Source: Lachnospiraceae bacterium
GTDB lineage: Bacteria > Bacillota > Clostridia > Lachnospirales > Lachnospiraceae
Length of the DNA stretch: 64,000 nt
NCBI GenBank assembly: GCA_021202465.1
Contig: JAJQCZ010000004.1
Coordinates: 1 to 64,000, forward strand
Direction of reading: 5' to 3'
Shown: piece by piece, positions 34,119 through 42,279 of the stretch
Position numbering within the stretch: the stretch's first letter is position 1
Layout of the letters: every line of letters starts with the position of its first letter
Translations under genes and position numbers: made by a program
Notes under the pieces: generated by a model
Databases searched by the model: none
Told to the model about the DNA's origin: nothing
What the model saw: the letters and a program-made list of their open reading frames with translations, nothing else

Positions 34119-35480
34119 ATGGCATTTGAGAGTTTATCGGATAAACTGCAGAATGTATTTAAGAAGCTGAGAGGCAAGGGCCGCCTGACGGAGGCTGATG
34201 TGAAGGCTGCGCTGAAGGAAGTTAAGATGGCGTTGCTGGAGGCGGATGTCAACTATAAGGTGGTGCGGCAGTTCACGAAGGATGTGGAAGCCCGGGCCAT
34301 CGGTGCCGATGTGCTGAACAGCCTGACGCCGGGGCAGATGGTCATCAAGATCGTCCAGGAGGAGCTGATCCGCATGATGGGCTCCGAGCAGACGGAGCTG
34401 GCGCTGAAGCCCGGCAACCAGCTCACGGTCATCATGATGGCGGGCCTGCAGGGCGCCGGCAAGACGACGACGGCGGCCAAGCTGGCGGGGAAGCTCAAGG
34501 CTTCGGGCCGCAAGCCTTTGCTGGTGGCCTGTGATGTCTATCGTCCGGCGGCCATCCGGCAGCTGCAGGTCAACGGCGAGAAGCAGGGTGTCCCGGTGTT
34601 CACGATGGGAGACCAGAACAGCCCGGTGGACATCGCCAAAGCAGCGGTGGCTTCTGCACAGAAGAACAATGAGAATGTGGTGATTCTCGATACGGCGGGC
34701 CGCCTGCATATCGATGAGGATATGATGCATGAGCTGATCGCCATCAAGGAAAATGTGGACGTACATCAGACCGTGCTGGTGGTGGATGCCATGACCGGTC
34801 AGGACGCGGTCAATGTCGCCAGTTCCTTCAATGAAAAGGTGGGGCTGGACGGAATCATCGTCACCAAGCTGGACGGCGATACCCGGGGCGGCGCGGCGCT
34901 GTCGATCCGGGCTGTGACCGGCAAACCGATCCTCTATGTGGGTATGGGTGAAAAGCTCTCCGATCTGGAGCCCTTTTATCCGGACCGCATGGCCTCGCGT
35001 ATCCTGGGGATGGGAGATGTCCTCTCTCTGCTGGAGAAGGCGCAGAACTCGGTGGACGAGGAGAAGGCGCGGGAGATGGAGCAGAAGCTGCGCAAGGCGG
35101 ACTTTGACTTCAACGACTTCCTCGATCAGTTTGCCCAGCTGCGCAAGATGGGAAGTCTTAGCGATCTCATGGGGATGATTCCTGGCATGAGCGGCAAGAT
35201 TCGCGAGGAGGATATGCCCGACGATGCGTCGATTCGTCGGATCGAGTCGATCATTTACTCGATGACCGCGGAGGAGCGCAGGAATCCCGACATCCTCAAT
35301 GTCAGCCGGAAGCGGCGGATCGCGGCCGGAGCCGGGGTGGATATCTCCGAGGTCAACCGTCTGGTGAAGCAGTTCGACCAGAGCCGCAAGATGATGAAGC
35401 AGATGTCCGGCATGATGGGCAGGAAGGGCCGCCGCGGCGGCGGAATGTTCGGTAAAAAGGGAATGAATTTCCCCTTTTAA
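34119..35480 (+). CDS. ffh: Signal recognition particle protein Ffh (SRP54)
   Basis: A 453-residue GTPase that binds signal peptides and SRP RNA and delivers ribosomes to the membrane. N domain residues 1-90; G domain with GLQGAGKTTTAAKLAG near 108, DVYRPAAIRQLQ near 138, DTAGRLHIDE near 190, TKLDGDTRGGAALS near 248; methionine-rich M domain from about 325 (KMMKQMSGMMGRKG). Length is standard. It is co-transcribed with ylxM. Confidence 0.97.
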   Translation: MAFESLSDKLQNVFKKLRGKGRLTEADVKAALKEVKMALLEADVNYKVVRQFTKDVEARAIGADVLNSLTPGQMVIKIVQEELIRMMGSEQTELALKPGNQLTVIMMAGLQGAGKTTTAAKLAGKLKASGRKPLLVACDVYRPAAIRQLQVNGEKQGVPVFTMGDQNSPVDIAKAAVASAQKNNENVVILDTAGRLHIDEDMMHELIAIKENVDVHQTVLVVDAMTGQDAVNVASSFNEKVGLDGIIVTKLDGDTRGGAALSIRAVTGKPILYVGMGEKLSDLEPFYPDRMASRILGMGDVLSLLEKAQNSVDEEKAREMEQKLRKADFDFNDFLDQFAQLRKMGSLSDLMGMIPGMSGKIREEDMPDDASIRRIESIIYSMTAEERRNPDILNVSRKRRIAAGAGVDISEVNRLVKQFDQSRKMMKQMSGMMGRKGRRGGGMFGKKGMNFPF

Positions 35481-35493
35481 ATAAAAACAAGAT

Positions 35494-35530
35494 GATCCCA
35501 CAGGATAAATCTGATGGCTATTCGGCCGGA
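35494..35530 (+). repeat. Leader with mini-hairpins (copy C)
   Basis: Upstream of rpsP: TCCCACAGGA and GGCTATTCGGCC resemble the motifs in the leaders at 26989 and 52821. Weaker match than those two. Confidence 0.4.
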
Positions 35531-35590
35531 ATCAGGCAGGTTCCAAAAGGGATCTGAACACACAGTGTAAAAATCAGGAGGTAAGTAACA

Positions 35591-35833
35591 ATGGCAGTAA
35601 AGATTCGTCTGACGAGAATGGGCAAGAAGAAGGCTCCTTTCTATAGAGTACAGGTGGCGGATTCCCGTTCTCCCCGCGATGGCAGATTCATCGAGGAGAT
35701 CGGATATTATGATCCGACCAAAGACCCCAGCGTGATCAAGATTGACGAGGAGAAGGCGAAGCAGTGGCTGGCCAACGGCGCAAAGCCTACGGAGACCGTT
35801 GCCAAGCTGTTCAAGATTGCCGGCATCGAATAG
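35591..35833 (+). CDS. rpsP: 30S ribosomal protein S16
   Basis: An 80-residue small-subunit protein: [39 protein letters not shown] is standard S16. CAGGAGG precedes the ATG. The 110-base leader contains a mini-hairpin motif. Confidence 0.97.
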   Translation: MAVKIRLTRMGKKKAPFYRVQVADSRSPRDGRFIEEIGYYDPTKDPSVIKIDEEKAKQWLANGAKPTETVAKLFKIAGIE

Positions 35834-35852
35834 GGAGTGAGGTGATCCCGCA

Positions 35853-36080
35853 GTGAAGGAATTAGTGGAATATATCGCCAAATCGCTGGTTTCCAATCCC
35901 AATGAGGTCGTTGTGACCGAGACAGTCGGGGAGGAAGAGACGGTTTTGGAACTGAAGGTGGCTCCCGATGACATGGGCAAGGTCATCGGCAAGCAGGGAC
36001 GTATCGCCAAGGCGATCCGCTCCGTGGTGAAGGCAGCCGCCTCCAGAGAGGAGAAAAAAGTGACACTGGATATTCAGTAA
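35853..36080 (+). CDS. khpA: KH-domain RNA-binding protein KhpA
   Basis: A 75-residue single KH-domain protein (YlqC/KhpA) that, in other Firmicutes, pairs with KhpB/Jag and binds many RNAs. The KH core reads APDDMGKVIGKQGRIAKAIRSVVKAAA, with the G-x-x-G loop as GKQG. It starts at GTG 35853, 19 bases after rpsP, with GTGAGGTGAT upstream. Confidence 0.94.
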   Translation: MKELVEYIAKSLVSNPNEVVVTETVGEEETVLELKVAPDDMGKVIGKQGRIAKAIRSVVKAAASREEKKVTLDIQ

Positions 36081-36094
36081 AGCTTTTCAGTGTC

Positions 36095-36130
36095 AGGAAG
36101 AGGGCGGCCGTCGGCTGCCCTTCCTCTTTT
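36095..36130 (+). terminator. Attenuator-like hairpin between khpA and rimM
   Basis: GGAAGAGGGC pairs imperfectly with GCCCTTCC, followed by TCTTTT. It may lower expression of rimM-trmD relative to rpsP. Confidence 0.5.
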
Positions 36131-36149
36131 ATCCTACAGGAGACGGAAT

Positions 36150-36659
36150 ATGGAACAGTTTTTTCAGGTGGGGATTTATACGAATACCCACGGAGTGCGG
36201 GGGGAGATCAAGGTTTTTCCTACCACCGACGACCCCAGACGATTTCGCCGTTTAAAGCAGGTGATTTTGCGGACACCGAAGCAGGACATGGCGCTGGAGA
36301 TCGAGAGTGTTCGTTTCTCCAAACAAATGGTCCTGTTGAAATTTAAGGGCATCGATAATATTAACGACATCGAGCGCTACAAGGGCAGCGGCCTTTTCGT
36401 GCCGCGGGAGCAGGCCGTTCCGCTGAAAAAGGATGAATATTACATTGCCGATCTCATCGGCATCACGGTTTTCACCGACGAGGGGCAGGAACTGGGCACG
36501 CTCTCTGAGGTGCTGCAGACCGGAGCCAATGACGTCTATGTAGTGCAGACCGGGGAACGGGAGCTGCTGCTTCCTGCCATCGCTGACTGTGTGCAGAGCG
36601 TGGATGTAGAGGCGGGCCACATGGTCGTACACTTGATGGAAGGGCTGCTGGACTTATGA
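36150..36659 (+). CDS. rimM: 16S rRNA processing protein RimM
   Basis: A 169-residue ribosome maturation factor for the 30S head. N-terminal beta barrel FFQVGIYTNTHGVRGEIKVFPTTDDPRRF; PRC-barrel at about residues 95-169 (YYIADLIGITVFTDEGQELGTLSEVLQTGANDVYVV). The ATG at 36150 has CAGGAG upstream. It overlaps trmD by 4 bases. Confidence 0.96.
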   Translation: MEQFFQVGIYTNTHGVRGEIKVFPTTDDPRRFRRLKQVILRTPKQDMALEIESVRFSKQMVLLKFKGIDNINDIERYKGSGLFVPREQAVPLKKDEYYIADLIGITVFTDEGQELGTLSEVLQTGANDVYVVQTGERELLLPAIADCVQSVDVEAGHMVVHLMEGLLDL

Positions 36660-37450
36660 ACTTTCATGTATTGACGCTCTTTCCGGACATGATCCGGCAG
36701 GGCTGCGGGGTCAGCATTCTTGGAAGAGCGCAGGAGAAGGGCTATATTCAGGTGCGCGTGACGGATATCCGGGATTATGCGGACCGGAAATGGGGCCGCA
36801 TTGATGATTATCCTTACGGCGGCGGCGCGGGGCTGGTGATCCAGGCGGCGCCGGTCTGCCGGGCTTTTGAAGATATCTGCAAAGACTATGAGGAGCCGCC
36901 GCGCGTCATCTATGTGACACCGCAGGGGCGGGTCTTTGATCAGGCCATGGCGGAGGAATTCGCGCAGTGTGAGAATCTGGTTTTTCTCTGCGGCCATTAC
37001 GAGGGCGTGGATGAGCGGGCGCTGGAGCGCATCGTGACGGACTATGTGTCGATCGGCGACTATGTCCTGACCGGCGGAGAGCTTCCGGCGATGGTGATGA
37101 TCGATGCCATTTCGCGGCTGGTTCCCGGTGTTCTGAATAATCAGGAATCGGCCACCTTCGAGTCTTTTCATGACAATCTGCTTGAGTATCCCCAGTACAC
37201 CCGGCCCGAGATCTTCGAGGACATGCGGGTGCCGGAGATTCTTCTGTCAGGACACCATGCCAACATCGAACGCTGGCGTCGGGAGCAGTCCCTGCTTCGA
37301 ACCTGGCAGCGCAGGCCGGATCTGCTGGAGGATGCCGCACTGACGAAGGAGGACCGCCGTTATCTGGCAGCGCTGGAGGCGCAGGCGGCGGAGCACGAAT
37401 CTGCCGGTATTTCAGAAGAGATTCGGGAAGATTTACCGCAGAACGAGTAA
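36656..37450 (+). CDS. trmD: tRNA (guanine-N1)-methyltransferase TrmD
   Basis: A 264-residue SPOUT enzyme that makes m1G37 in tRNA. N-terminal MNFHVLTLFPDMIRQG; knot region FLCGHYEGVDERALERIVTDYVSIGDYVLTGGELPA near residues 108-145; C-terminal domain with LLSGHHANIERWRREQSL. Length is slightly above the 240-250 average because of a 20-residue tail. It overlaps rimM. Confidence 0.97.
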   Translation: MNFHVLTLFPDMIRQGCGVSILGRAQEKGYIQVRVTDIRDYADRKWGRIDDYPYGGGAGLVIQAAPVCRAFEDICKDYEEPPRVIYVTPQGRVFDQAMAEEFAQCENLVFLCGHYEGVDERALERIVTDYVSIGDYVLTGGELPAMVMIDAISRLVPGVLNNQESATFESFHDNLLEYPQYTRPEIFEDMRVPEILLSGHHANIERWRREQSLLRTWQRRPDLLEDAALTKEDRRYLAALEAQAAEHESAGISEEIREDLPQNE

Positions 37451-37489
37451 AACTTTCGGGAATTTCTATGGAAATTTGCTGCGAAGGGC

Positions 37490-37517
37490 TTGTATTTTCT
37501 TTGGAACTATGTTAAAT
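37490..37517 (+). promoter_or_regulatory. Promoter of secG
   Basis: TTGTAT (37490-37495), 16 bases, TTAAAT (37512-37517). Confidence 0.55.
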
Positions 37518-37550
37518 TGAGACGTACGACTATCAGGAGGATGACAAAAC

Positions 37551-37796
37551 ATGGTTTGGGTTCTGAGAATTTTGAAAGTAGTCTTGATTCTGGTATGCGT
37601 GGCACTGATGGTATTGATTCTGATGCAGGAGGGCAAGAATGCCGGCCTGGGCAGTGGAGTCGCCGGCGGCTACGCGGATACCTATGTCGGAAAGCACAGA
37701 AAGGATACCCCGGAGGGGAAGATGGAGAGATACACCAGCATTCTGGTTGCTGCATTTTTCATCGTTGCTCTGGTTTTAAATGTGCTGGCGAACTGA
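37551..37796 (+). CDS. secG: Preprotein translocase subunit SecG
   Basis: An 81-residue membrane protein with two hydrophobic segments (residues 3-20 and 55-78) joined by a short glycine-rich loop (GKNAGLGSGVAGGYADTYVGKHRKDTPEGKMERYT). This is the standard Firmicute SecG layout, part of the SecYEG channel. A short terminator-like hairpin follows, then smpB after only 67 bases; the rnr gene that often stands between them is absent. Confidence 0.92.
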   Translation: MVWVLRILKVVLILVCVALMVLILMQEGKNAGLGSGVAGGYADTYVGKHRKDTPEGKMERYTSILVAAFFIVALVLNVLAN

Positions 37797-37805
37797 GAGA
37801 GACCG

Positions 37806-37846
37806 AAGACTCATGGTTTTGTATGGAAGACTGTGAGTCTTTTTCG
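37806..37846 (+). terminator. Hairpin between secG and smpB
   Basis: AAGACTCA and TGAGTCTT pair perfectly around a 20-base loop, followed by TTTTC. Confidence 0.65.
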
Positions 37847-37863
37847 TTGTTAAAGGAGGAGTC

Positions 37864-38328
37864 ATGGGCAAGGACAGCATCAAACTGATCGCCAGCAATA
37901 AGAAGGCGAGACATGACTATTTTATCGAGCAGACCTATGAGGCCGGTATTTCTCTGGTGGGGACGGAGGTTAAGTCCCTGCGCATGGGGAAGTGCAGTCT
38001 GAAGGAGTCTTTCATCCGCGAGGACCATGGGGAGCTGATCATTTACGGGATGAATATCAGCCCTTATGAGAAGGGAAATATTTTCAACAAGGATCCCCTG
38101 CGGCCGCGCAAGCTTCTGCTGCACCGGTATGAGATCAACAAGATCGCCGGCAGCGTGTCTGCCAAGGGGTACACCATCGTTCCACTGCGGGTGTATTTTA
38201 AGGGAAGTCTGGTGAAGGTGGAGATCGGCCTGGCGAAGGGCAAGAAGCTCTATGATAAGCGGGCGGATATGGCCAAACGTGATATGAAGCGGGAGGCCGA
38301 GCGGGATTTCAAGGTGAAAATAAAATGA
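37864..38328 (+). CDS. smpB: SsrA-binding protein SmpB
   Basis: A 154-residue tmRNA-binding protein for ribosome rescue. [45 protein letters not shown] is the family core, with the basic C-terminal tail at residues 128-154. Length is normal. The tmRNA gene itself does not follow; a cluster of palindromes does. Confidence 0.97.
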   Translation: MGKDSIKLIASNKKARHDYFIEQTYEAGISLVGTEVKSLRMGKCSLKESFIREDHGELIIYGMNISPYEKGNIFNKDPLRPRKLLLHRYEINKIAGSVSAKGYTIVPLRVYFKGSLVKVEIGLAKGKKLYDKRADMAKRDMKREAERDFKVKIK

Positions 38329-38333
38329 TACAA

Positions 38334-38577
38334 GGGACAAAAGGTCATGAATCGAATGCTTGCATTCGCATTCATGACTTTGGGTCCCGCAACAACATTC
38401 GAAATCCGCTCATTTTGGCCAATATATTGGCCAAAATGAGCGGATTTCGAATGTTGTTAGGGCGCTGGACATCCGGTGGATGTCCGTCTAGCGCCGACCG
38501 AAGCGGAGCGGAGATGCGAGAGCGCGTTAGCGCGGAGCAATCCGTGTATCAAGGCGACAAAATACCTTTTGTCGCCT
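38334..38577. repeat. Cluster of palindromes and hairpins after smpB
   Basis: Four or more strong inverted repeats in 245 bases: an imperfect hairpin at 38334-38388, a perfect 68-bp palindrome at 38391-38458, GGCGCT...AGCGCC with an inner GGACATCC/GGATGTCC stem at 38461-38495, and AGGCGACAAAA/TTTTGTCGCCT at 38552-38577. Between the last two lies a run rich in GAGCGGAG and AGCGCG. No gene is visible from 38329 to 38705. It resembles REP/BIME-like intergenic elements. No protein-coding signal was found. Confidence 0.85.
38391..38458. repeat. Perfect 68-bp palindrome
   Basis: Two 34-base arms, starting AACAACATTCGAAATCCGCT and meeting at AATA|TATT, are exact reverse complements with no loop. 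Such a structure would form a cruciform or a very stable RNA hairpin, and is normally lost quickly from SbcCD-proficient cells. Confidence 0.95.
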
Positions 38578-38601
38578 ACATCGTAAAATGAATAATCTAT
38601 A

Positions 38602-38650
38602 GAAAAAGGCGTATGCTAATTCCACGCGGAAGGTGCATGCGCCTTTTTCG
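38602..38650 (+). terminator. Terminator before the GerA-like gene
   Basis: GAAAAAGGCG-TATGC and GCATGCGCCTTTTTC pair around a 19-base loop, ending in a T-run. It closes the smpB transcription unit. Confidence 0.75.
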
Positions 38651-38705
38651 CTTTCAGCCGGGGGAGCGGGCGCAGGCTTCCCCGGCGGACGCAGGGAGGG
38701 ACACG

Positions 38706-40127
38706 ATGGAGCAGATCACAGGAAACATTCAGACGGATCAGGGATATTTTCATGGTATCCTCTGTCCGGAGAAGACGTTTGATGTTGTGGAACGGCCTCT
38801 GATCATCGGCGGAAAGGAAGCCGTTCTGTATTCGATCAACGGATTTACGGATGAAGGCAGTGTACAGCGAATCGTGCAGTTCTTCTGTGGGATCGCAGAG
38901 AAGGACATGCCCGCGACGCCCCGGGAGTTCCTTGAGGGCTTCACGCCTTACGGGGATGTGCAGACCGCGGCAGACACGGAGAAGCTGTTGACGGCTCTGC
39001 TGTCAGGACTGACGATTCTTCTGGTGGACACGTATCGGGAGGGGCTGATCTTCGACTGCCGTGAATATCCCTCGCGGGGTGTGCAGGAGCCGGAGAAGGA
39101 TAAGGTGCTGCGCGGTTCCCGGGACGGTTTTGCGGAAAATCTGGTGGTCAACACGGCGCTGATTCGCCGCCGCATCCGCGATCCCCGGCTGCGCACGGAG
39201 ATCTATCAGGTGGGTGATCGCTCCCGGACGGATGTGGCGATTCTCTACATGGAGGGCGGTCCGGAGGAAGGCTTCCTTGAGAAGATCCGCGACCGGATTC
39301 AGAAGGTTCATGTGGACGCGCTGACCATGAATCAGGAAAGTCTGGCGGAGTGTCTTTATCGGGCGCCCTGGTACAATCCGCTGCCGAAATTCCGCTATTC
39401 GGAGCGCCCGGATACCACGGCGGCCTGTCTGCTGGAGAACAATGTGGTGGTGCTGGTGGACAATTCTCCGGCGGCGATGATTCTGCCCTCCTCGGTCTTC
39501 GATATCGTGGAGGAAATCGATGATTATTATTTTCCGCCGCTGACGGGCACTTATATCCGGCTCTCCCGGGCACTGGTCGCGCTGGTTTCCCTGTATCTGA
39601 CGCCGCTGTATGTGCTGGTGATGAGCTATGCCGACCGTCTGCCCCCGGCCCTGGAATTTCTCCTGCCGGCGGAGACCGTGAATGTACCGATCCTGCTGCA
39701 GCTGCTGATCCTGGAGCTCAGCATCGACGGCCTGCGGCTGGCCTCGGTGAATACGCCGAGTATGCTGTCCACGCCCTTAAGCATCATCGCCGGCATTGTT
39801 CTGGGTGACTTTTCCGTGAAGTCCGGCTGGTTTAACACCGATGTTATGCTGTATATGGCCGTAGTGACCGTGGCCAACTACAGCCACAGCAGCTTCGAAC
39901 TGGGCTATGCGATCAAATTCATGCGGATTTTTCTGCTGGTTATGACCTCCGTTTTCGGAATCTGGGGCTTTGCTCTGGCGACAGCGGTGATTCTGGTTCT
40001 TGTGGCGCGTAACAAGACGATCGCAGGAACCAGCTATCTCTACCCTGTGATTCCGTTCAGCTGGAAGAAGATCAAAGAGCGCCTGATCCGTAAGCGTCTG
40101 CCCCACAGCTACGGCGGTAATTCCTGA
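38706..40127 (+). CDS. GerA-family spore germination protein (A subunit)
   Basis: A 473-residue GerA/SpoVAF-family protein. The soluble N-terminal part (about residues 1-280) carries the family core SRGVQEPEKDKVLRGSRDGFAENLVVNTALIRRRIRDPRL; the C-terminal part has about five membrane segments with NTPSMLSTPLSIIAG. GerA subunits form nutrient-receptor channels in the spore inner membrane, with B and C partners; none is next to this gene. It may instead be of the SpoVAF type, which acts with SpoVA. Start at 38706 chosen for the GGGAGGG site. This points to a spore-forming lineage. Confidence 0.85.
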   Translation: MEQITGNIQTDQGYFHGILCPEKTFDVVERPLIIGGKEAVLYSINGFTDEGSVQRIVQFFCGIAEKDMPATPREFLEGFTPYGDVQTAADTEKLLTALLSGLTILLVDTYREGLIFDCREYPSRGVQEPEKDKVLRGSRDGFAENLVVNTALIRRRIRDPRLRTEIYQVGDRSRTDVAILYMEGGPEEGFLEKIRDRIQKVHVDALTMNQESLAECLYRAPWYNPLPKFRYSERPDTTAACLLENNVVVLVDNSPAAMILPSSVFDIVEEIDDYYFPPLTGTYIRLSRALVALVSLYLTPLYVLVMSYADRLPPALEFLLPAETVNVPILLQLLILELSIDGLRLASVNTPSMLSTPLSIIAGIVLGDFSVKSGWFNTDVMLYMAVVTVANYSHSSFELGYAIKFMRIFLLVMTSVFGIWGFALATAVILVLVARNKTIAGTSYLYPVIPFSWKKIKERLIRKRLPHSYGGNS

Positions 40128-40135
40128 ATCATGGC

Positions 40136-40167
40136 ATCCCCCCACCCGGCTTGTGGGGGGATTTTTC
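40136..40167 (+). terminator. Terminator after the GerA-family gene
   Basis: ATCCCCCCAC and GTGGGGGGAT pair perfectly, followed by TTTTT. Confidence 0.92.
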
Positions 40168-40264
40168 GCATGGTATATTGGCGCAGGCGAGCAGGAGGCG
40201 AAAGACGCCTCGTCTTTGATTTTGCAAATATGAGCGCTCCGGCGCGGGGAAGGAGACGATCGAA

Positions 40265-41020
40265 ATGGGTGAGATACAGACGATTCGGGAGGAACAGGAG
40301 TCAGGTGAGATTAAGGAACGGGTGGAAAGCTACTGGACAAAGCGTGCGGACAGCTTCTTTGAGCAGAAGGAGGCGGAGATCCGCAGTGAGAAATATGATC
40401 GCTGGGAGGAGGAGCTTCTGGCGCAGCTGCCGAAGAGAGAGGGGCTGCGCATCCTTGATGTGGGCTGCGGCTGCGGATTCTTCGGCATCATCCTGGCGCG
40501 GCAGGGGCATCGGGTGACGGGCATTGATCTGACGCCTTCGATGGTTGAGCGTGGCCGGGAGATGGCACGGGAGTTCGCCTGTGAGGTGGAGTTCGCAGTC
40601 ATGGACGCAGAAAAACCGGATTTTCCGGAGGAGAGTTTCGATGTCGTTCTCTCGCGAAACCTGACCTGGACGCTGCCGCATCCGGCGGAGGCCTACGCAG
40701 CCTGGCAGCGCGTCCTGAAGCCGGGCGGCCTGCTGCTGAATTATGATGCGGAGTATGCGAAGGATCATCATCGTGTGGAGCTTCCGGCAAACCACGCGCA
40801 CCATATGCTGGGAGAGGAGATGCGCGAGGAGTGTCATCAGATTTATCACATGCTGTCTGTAAGCAGTCTGTCCCGCCCGGACTGGGATCTCGAGGTGCTG
40901 CGGCAGCTGGGGATGCGGGTAGAGGCGCCGGATCTGACGGTGGGACGGCGCATTTATCGGGAGAAGGACCGGTTTTATGTGCCGCAGCCGATCTTCCGTG
41001 TGAAGGCGTGGAAGGAATAA
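40265..41020 (+). CDS. Class I SAM-dependent methyltransferase
   Basis: A 251-residue methyltransferase. SAM motif I is LRILDVGCGCGFFGIILARQG near residue 63, motif II EFAVMDAEKPDFPEESFDVVLSRNLTW near 110 and motif III AWQRVLKPGGLLLNYDAEY near 150. The substrate is unknown; the layout is that of UbiE/COQ5-like or small-molecule methyltransferases. The N-terminal 40 residues (ESYWTKRADSFFEQKEAEIR) are typical of a Clostridia subgroup. It lies before sbcD but is probably a separate unit. Confidence 0.88.
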   Translation: MGEIQTIREEQESGEIKERVESYWTKRADSFFEQKEAEIRSEKYDRWEEELLAQLPKREGLRILDVGCGCGFFGIILARQGHRVTGIDLTPSMVERGREMAREFACEVEFAVMDAEKPDFPEESFDVVLSRNLTWTLPHPAEAYAAWQRVLKPGGLLLNYDAEYAKDHHRVELPANHAHHMLGEEMREECHQIYHMLSVSSLSRPDWDLEVLRQLGMRVEAPDLTVGRRIYREKDRFYVPQPIFRVKAWKE

Positions 41021-41129
41021 AAAGACCGGTTCATGATGGAAATCTTCCATGACGTATGGTAGACTGACAGAGTAGATACGGAACATGATGCTTCATTCGA
41101 ATGAATTTGTGAGGGGAAGAGGGCATACC

Positions 41130-42278
41130 ATGAAGTTTTTCCATCTGTCAGACTTACATATCGGACTCAAGCTGATGAACCGGGACATGGGGGAGGATCA
41201 GCGCTGCGTCCTGCAGCAGATCGTGGATCTGGCGGAGGCGGAACGGCCGGATGCGGTGGTGATCGCGGGCGATGTGTATGATAAGGCGGTGCCGTCGGCG
41301 GAGGCGGTGGAGATCTTTGACGGGTTCATTTCCCGGCTGGCGGAGGCATTGCCGGAGTGCGAGATCCTGGTGATCAGCGGCAATCATGACAGCGCGGCCC
41401 GGATGAATCTGTATCGGAGCGTGCTGCAGCGCCAGAGGATTCATATGATCGGTCTGCCGCCGCGCAGGCCGGAAGAGCACACCGAGCGGGTGACGCTCCG
41501 GGATGAATACGGGGCGGTGCATTTTTACCTGCTCCCCTTTGTGCGGCCGTCCATGGTGCGGGAGATCGTGGGGACGGACGCGCGGGGGAATAGTCTCAGC
41601 TACGATGAGGCGGTGCATCGCCTGATTGAACGGGAAGAGATTGATCAAAGTGCCCGAAATGTTCTGGTGAGTCATCAGTTCTATCTGCCGGTCGGCGCAG
41701 ATGCGGCGGCGGTGGAGCGGGCGGATTCGGAGATCCGCACGGTGGGCGATATTGATGAGGTGCGTGCGGATATCCTGGAGCGGTTTGATTATGCGGCGCT
41801 GGGACATATTCACCGGCCCATGCGGGTGGGAGACGACGCGCACCGCTATTGCGGGACGCCGCTGGCCTGTTCGGTCAGTGAGGCCGGACAGGAGAAGGGA
41901 ATCGTTCTGGTGGAAATGGGCAGGAAGGGGGAGGTGCAGACGAAGGTGCTTCCCCTTGTGTCGCTGCGGCAGGTGCGTGTACTGCGGGGAAACGCTGAAG
42001 AACTTCTGACCTGTGCCTGTGAGGATTATGTGACGGTGATCCTGACAGATACGACAGATCTTGAGATCCTCGATGTGCTGGACCGTCTGCGCGCGGCTTT
42101 CCCGAACCTGCTCGAGGTGCGCCGCGAGGGCGTGCGCGGCGCCGAATACGGGCAGGAATATGCACCGGAGCAGGAAAAGGATGTCTATGAGCTCTGTGCG
42201 GATTTCCTGGGGGAACTCGACGACGCGGAGCAGACTGTTTTGCGCGATGTGATCAACACGGTGAAGGAGGCGCGGTGA
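41130..42278 (+). CDS. sbcD: Exonuclease SbcD (Mre11-like)
   Basis: A 382-residue nuclease subunit. Phosphoesterase motifs are FFHLSDLHIGLKL at the N-terminus, AGDVYDK near residue 47, ISGNHDSAARM near 85, LVSHQFY near 185 and YAALGHIHRPM near 225. With SbcC it cuts hairpins and DNA ends in an ATP-dependent manner. The start at 41130 is preceded by GGGGAAGAGGG. sbcC begins one base after its stop. Confidence 0.96.
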   Translation: MKFFHLSDLHIGLKLMNRDMGEDQRCVLQQIVDLAEAERPDAVVIAGDVYDKAVPSAEAVEIFDGFISRLAEALPECEILVISGNHDSAARMNLYRSVLQRQRIHMIGLPPRRPEEHTERVTLRDEYGAVHFYLLPFVRPSMVREIVGTDARGNSLSYDEAVHRLIEREEIDQSARNVLVSHQFYLPVGADAAAVERADSEIRTVGDIDEVRADILERFDYAALGHIHRPMRVGDDAHRYCGTPLACSVSEAGQEKGIVLVEMGRKGEVQTKVLPLVSLRQVRVLRGNAEELLTCACEDYVTVILTDTTDLEILDVLDRLRAAFPNLLEVRREGVRGAEYGQEYAPEQEKDVYELCADFLGELDDAEQTVLRDVINTVKEAR

Positions 42279-42279
42279 G

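Noticed and set aside
38334..38577. CRISPR array or integron attC sites
   Set aside because: The inverted repeats differ from each other in sequence and length; there are no regular spacers, no cas genes and no integron integrase.
38325..38591. Open frame after smpB
   Set aside because: It is made of the palindrome cluster read as codons; no ribosome-binding site and no plausible protein features.
38329..38705. tmRNA (ssrA) after smpB
   Set aside because: The conserved GGGG...GGUUUCGAC start, the tag-reading frame and a CCA end are not present. The structure seen is palindromic repeats instead.
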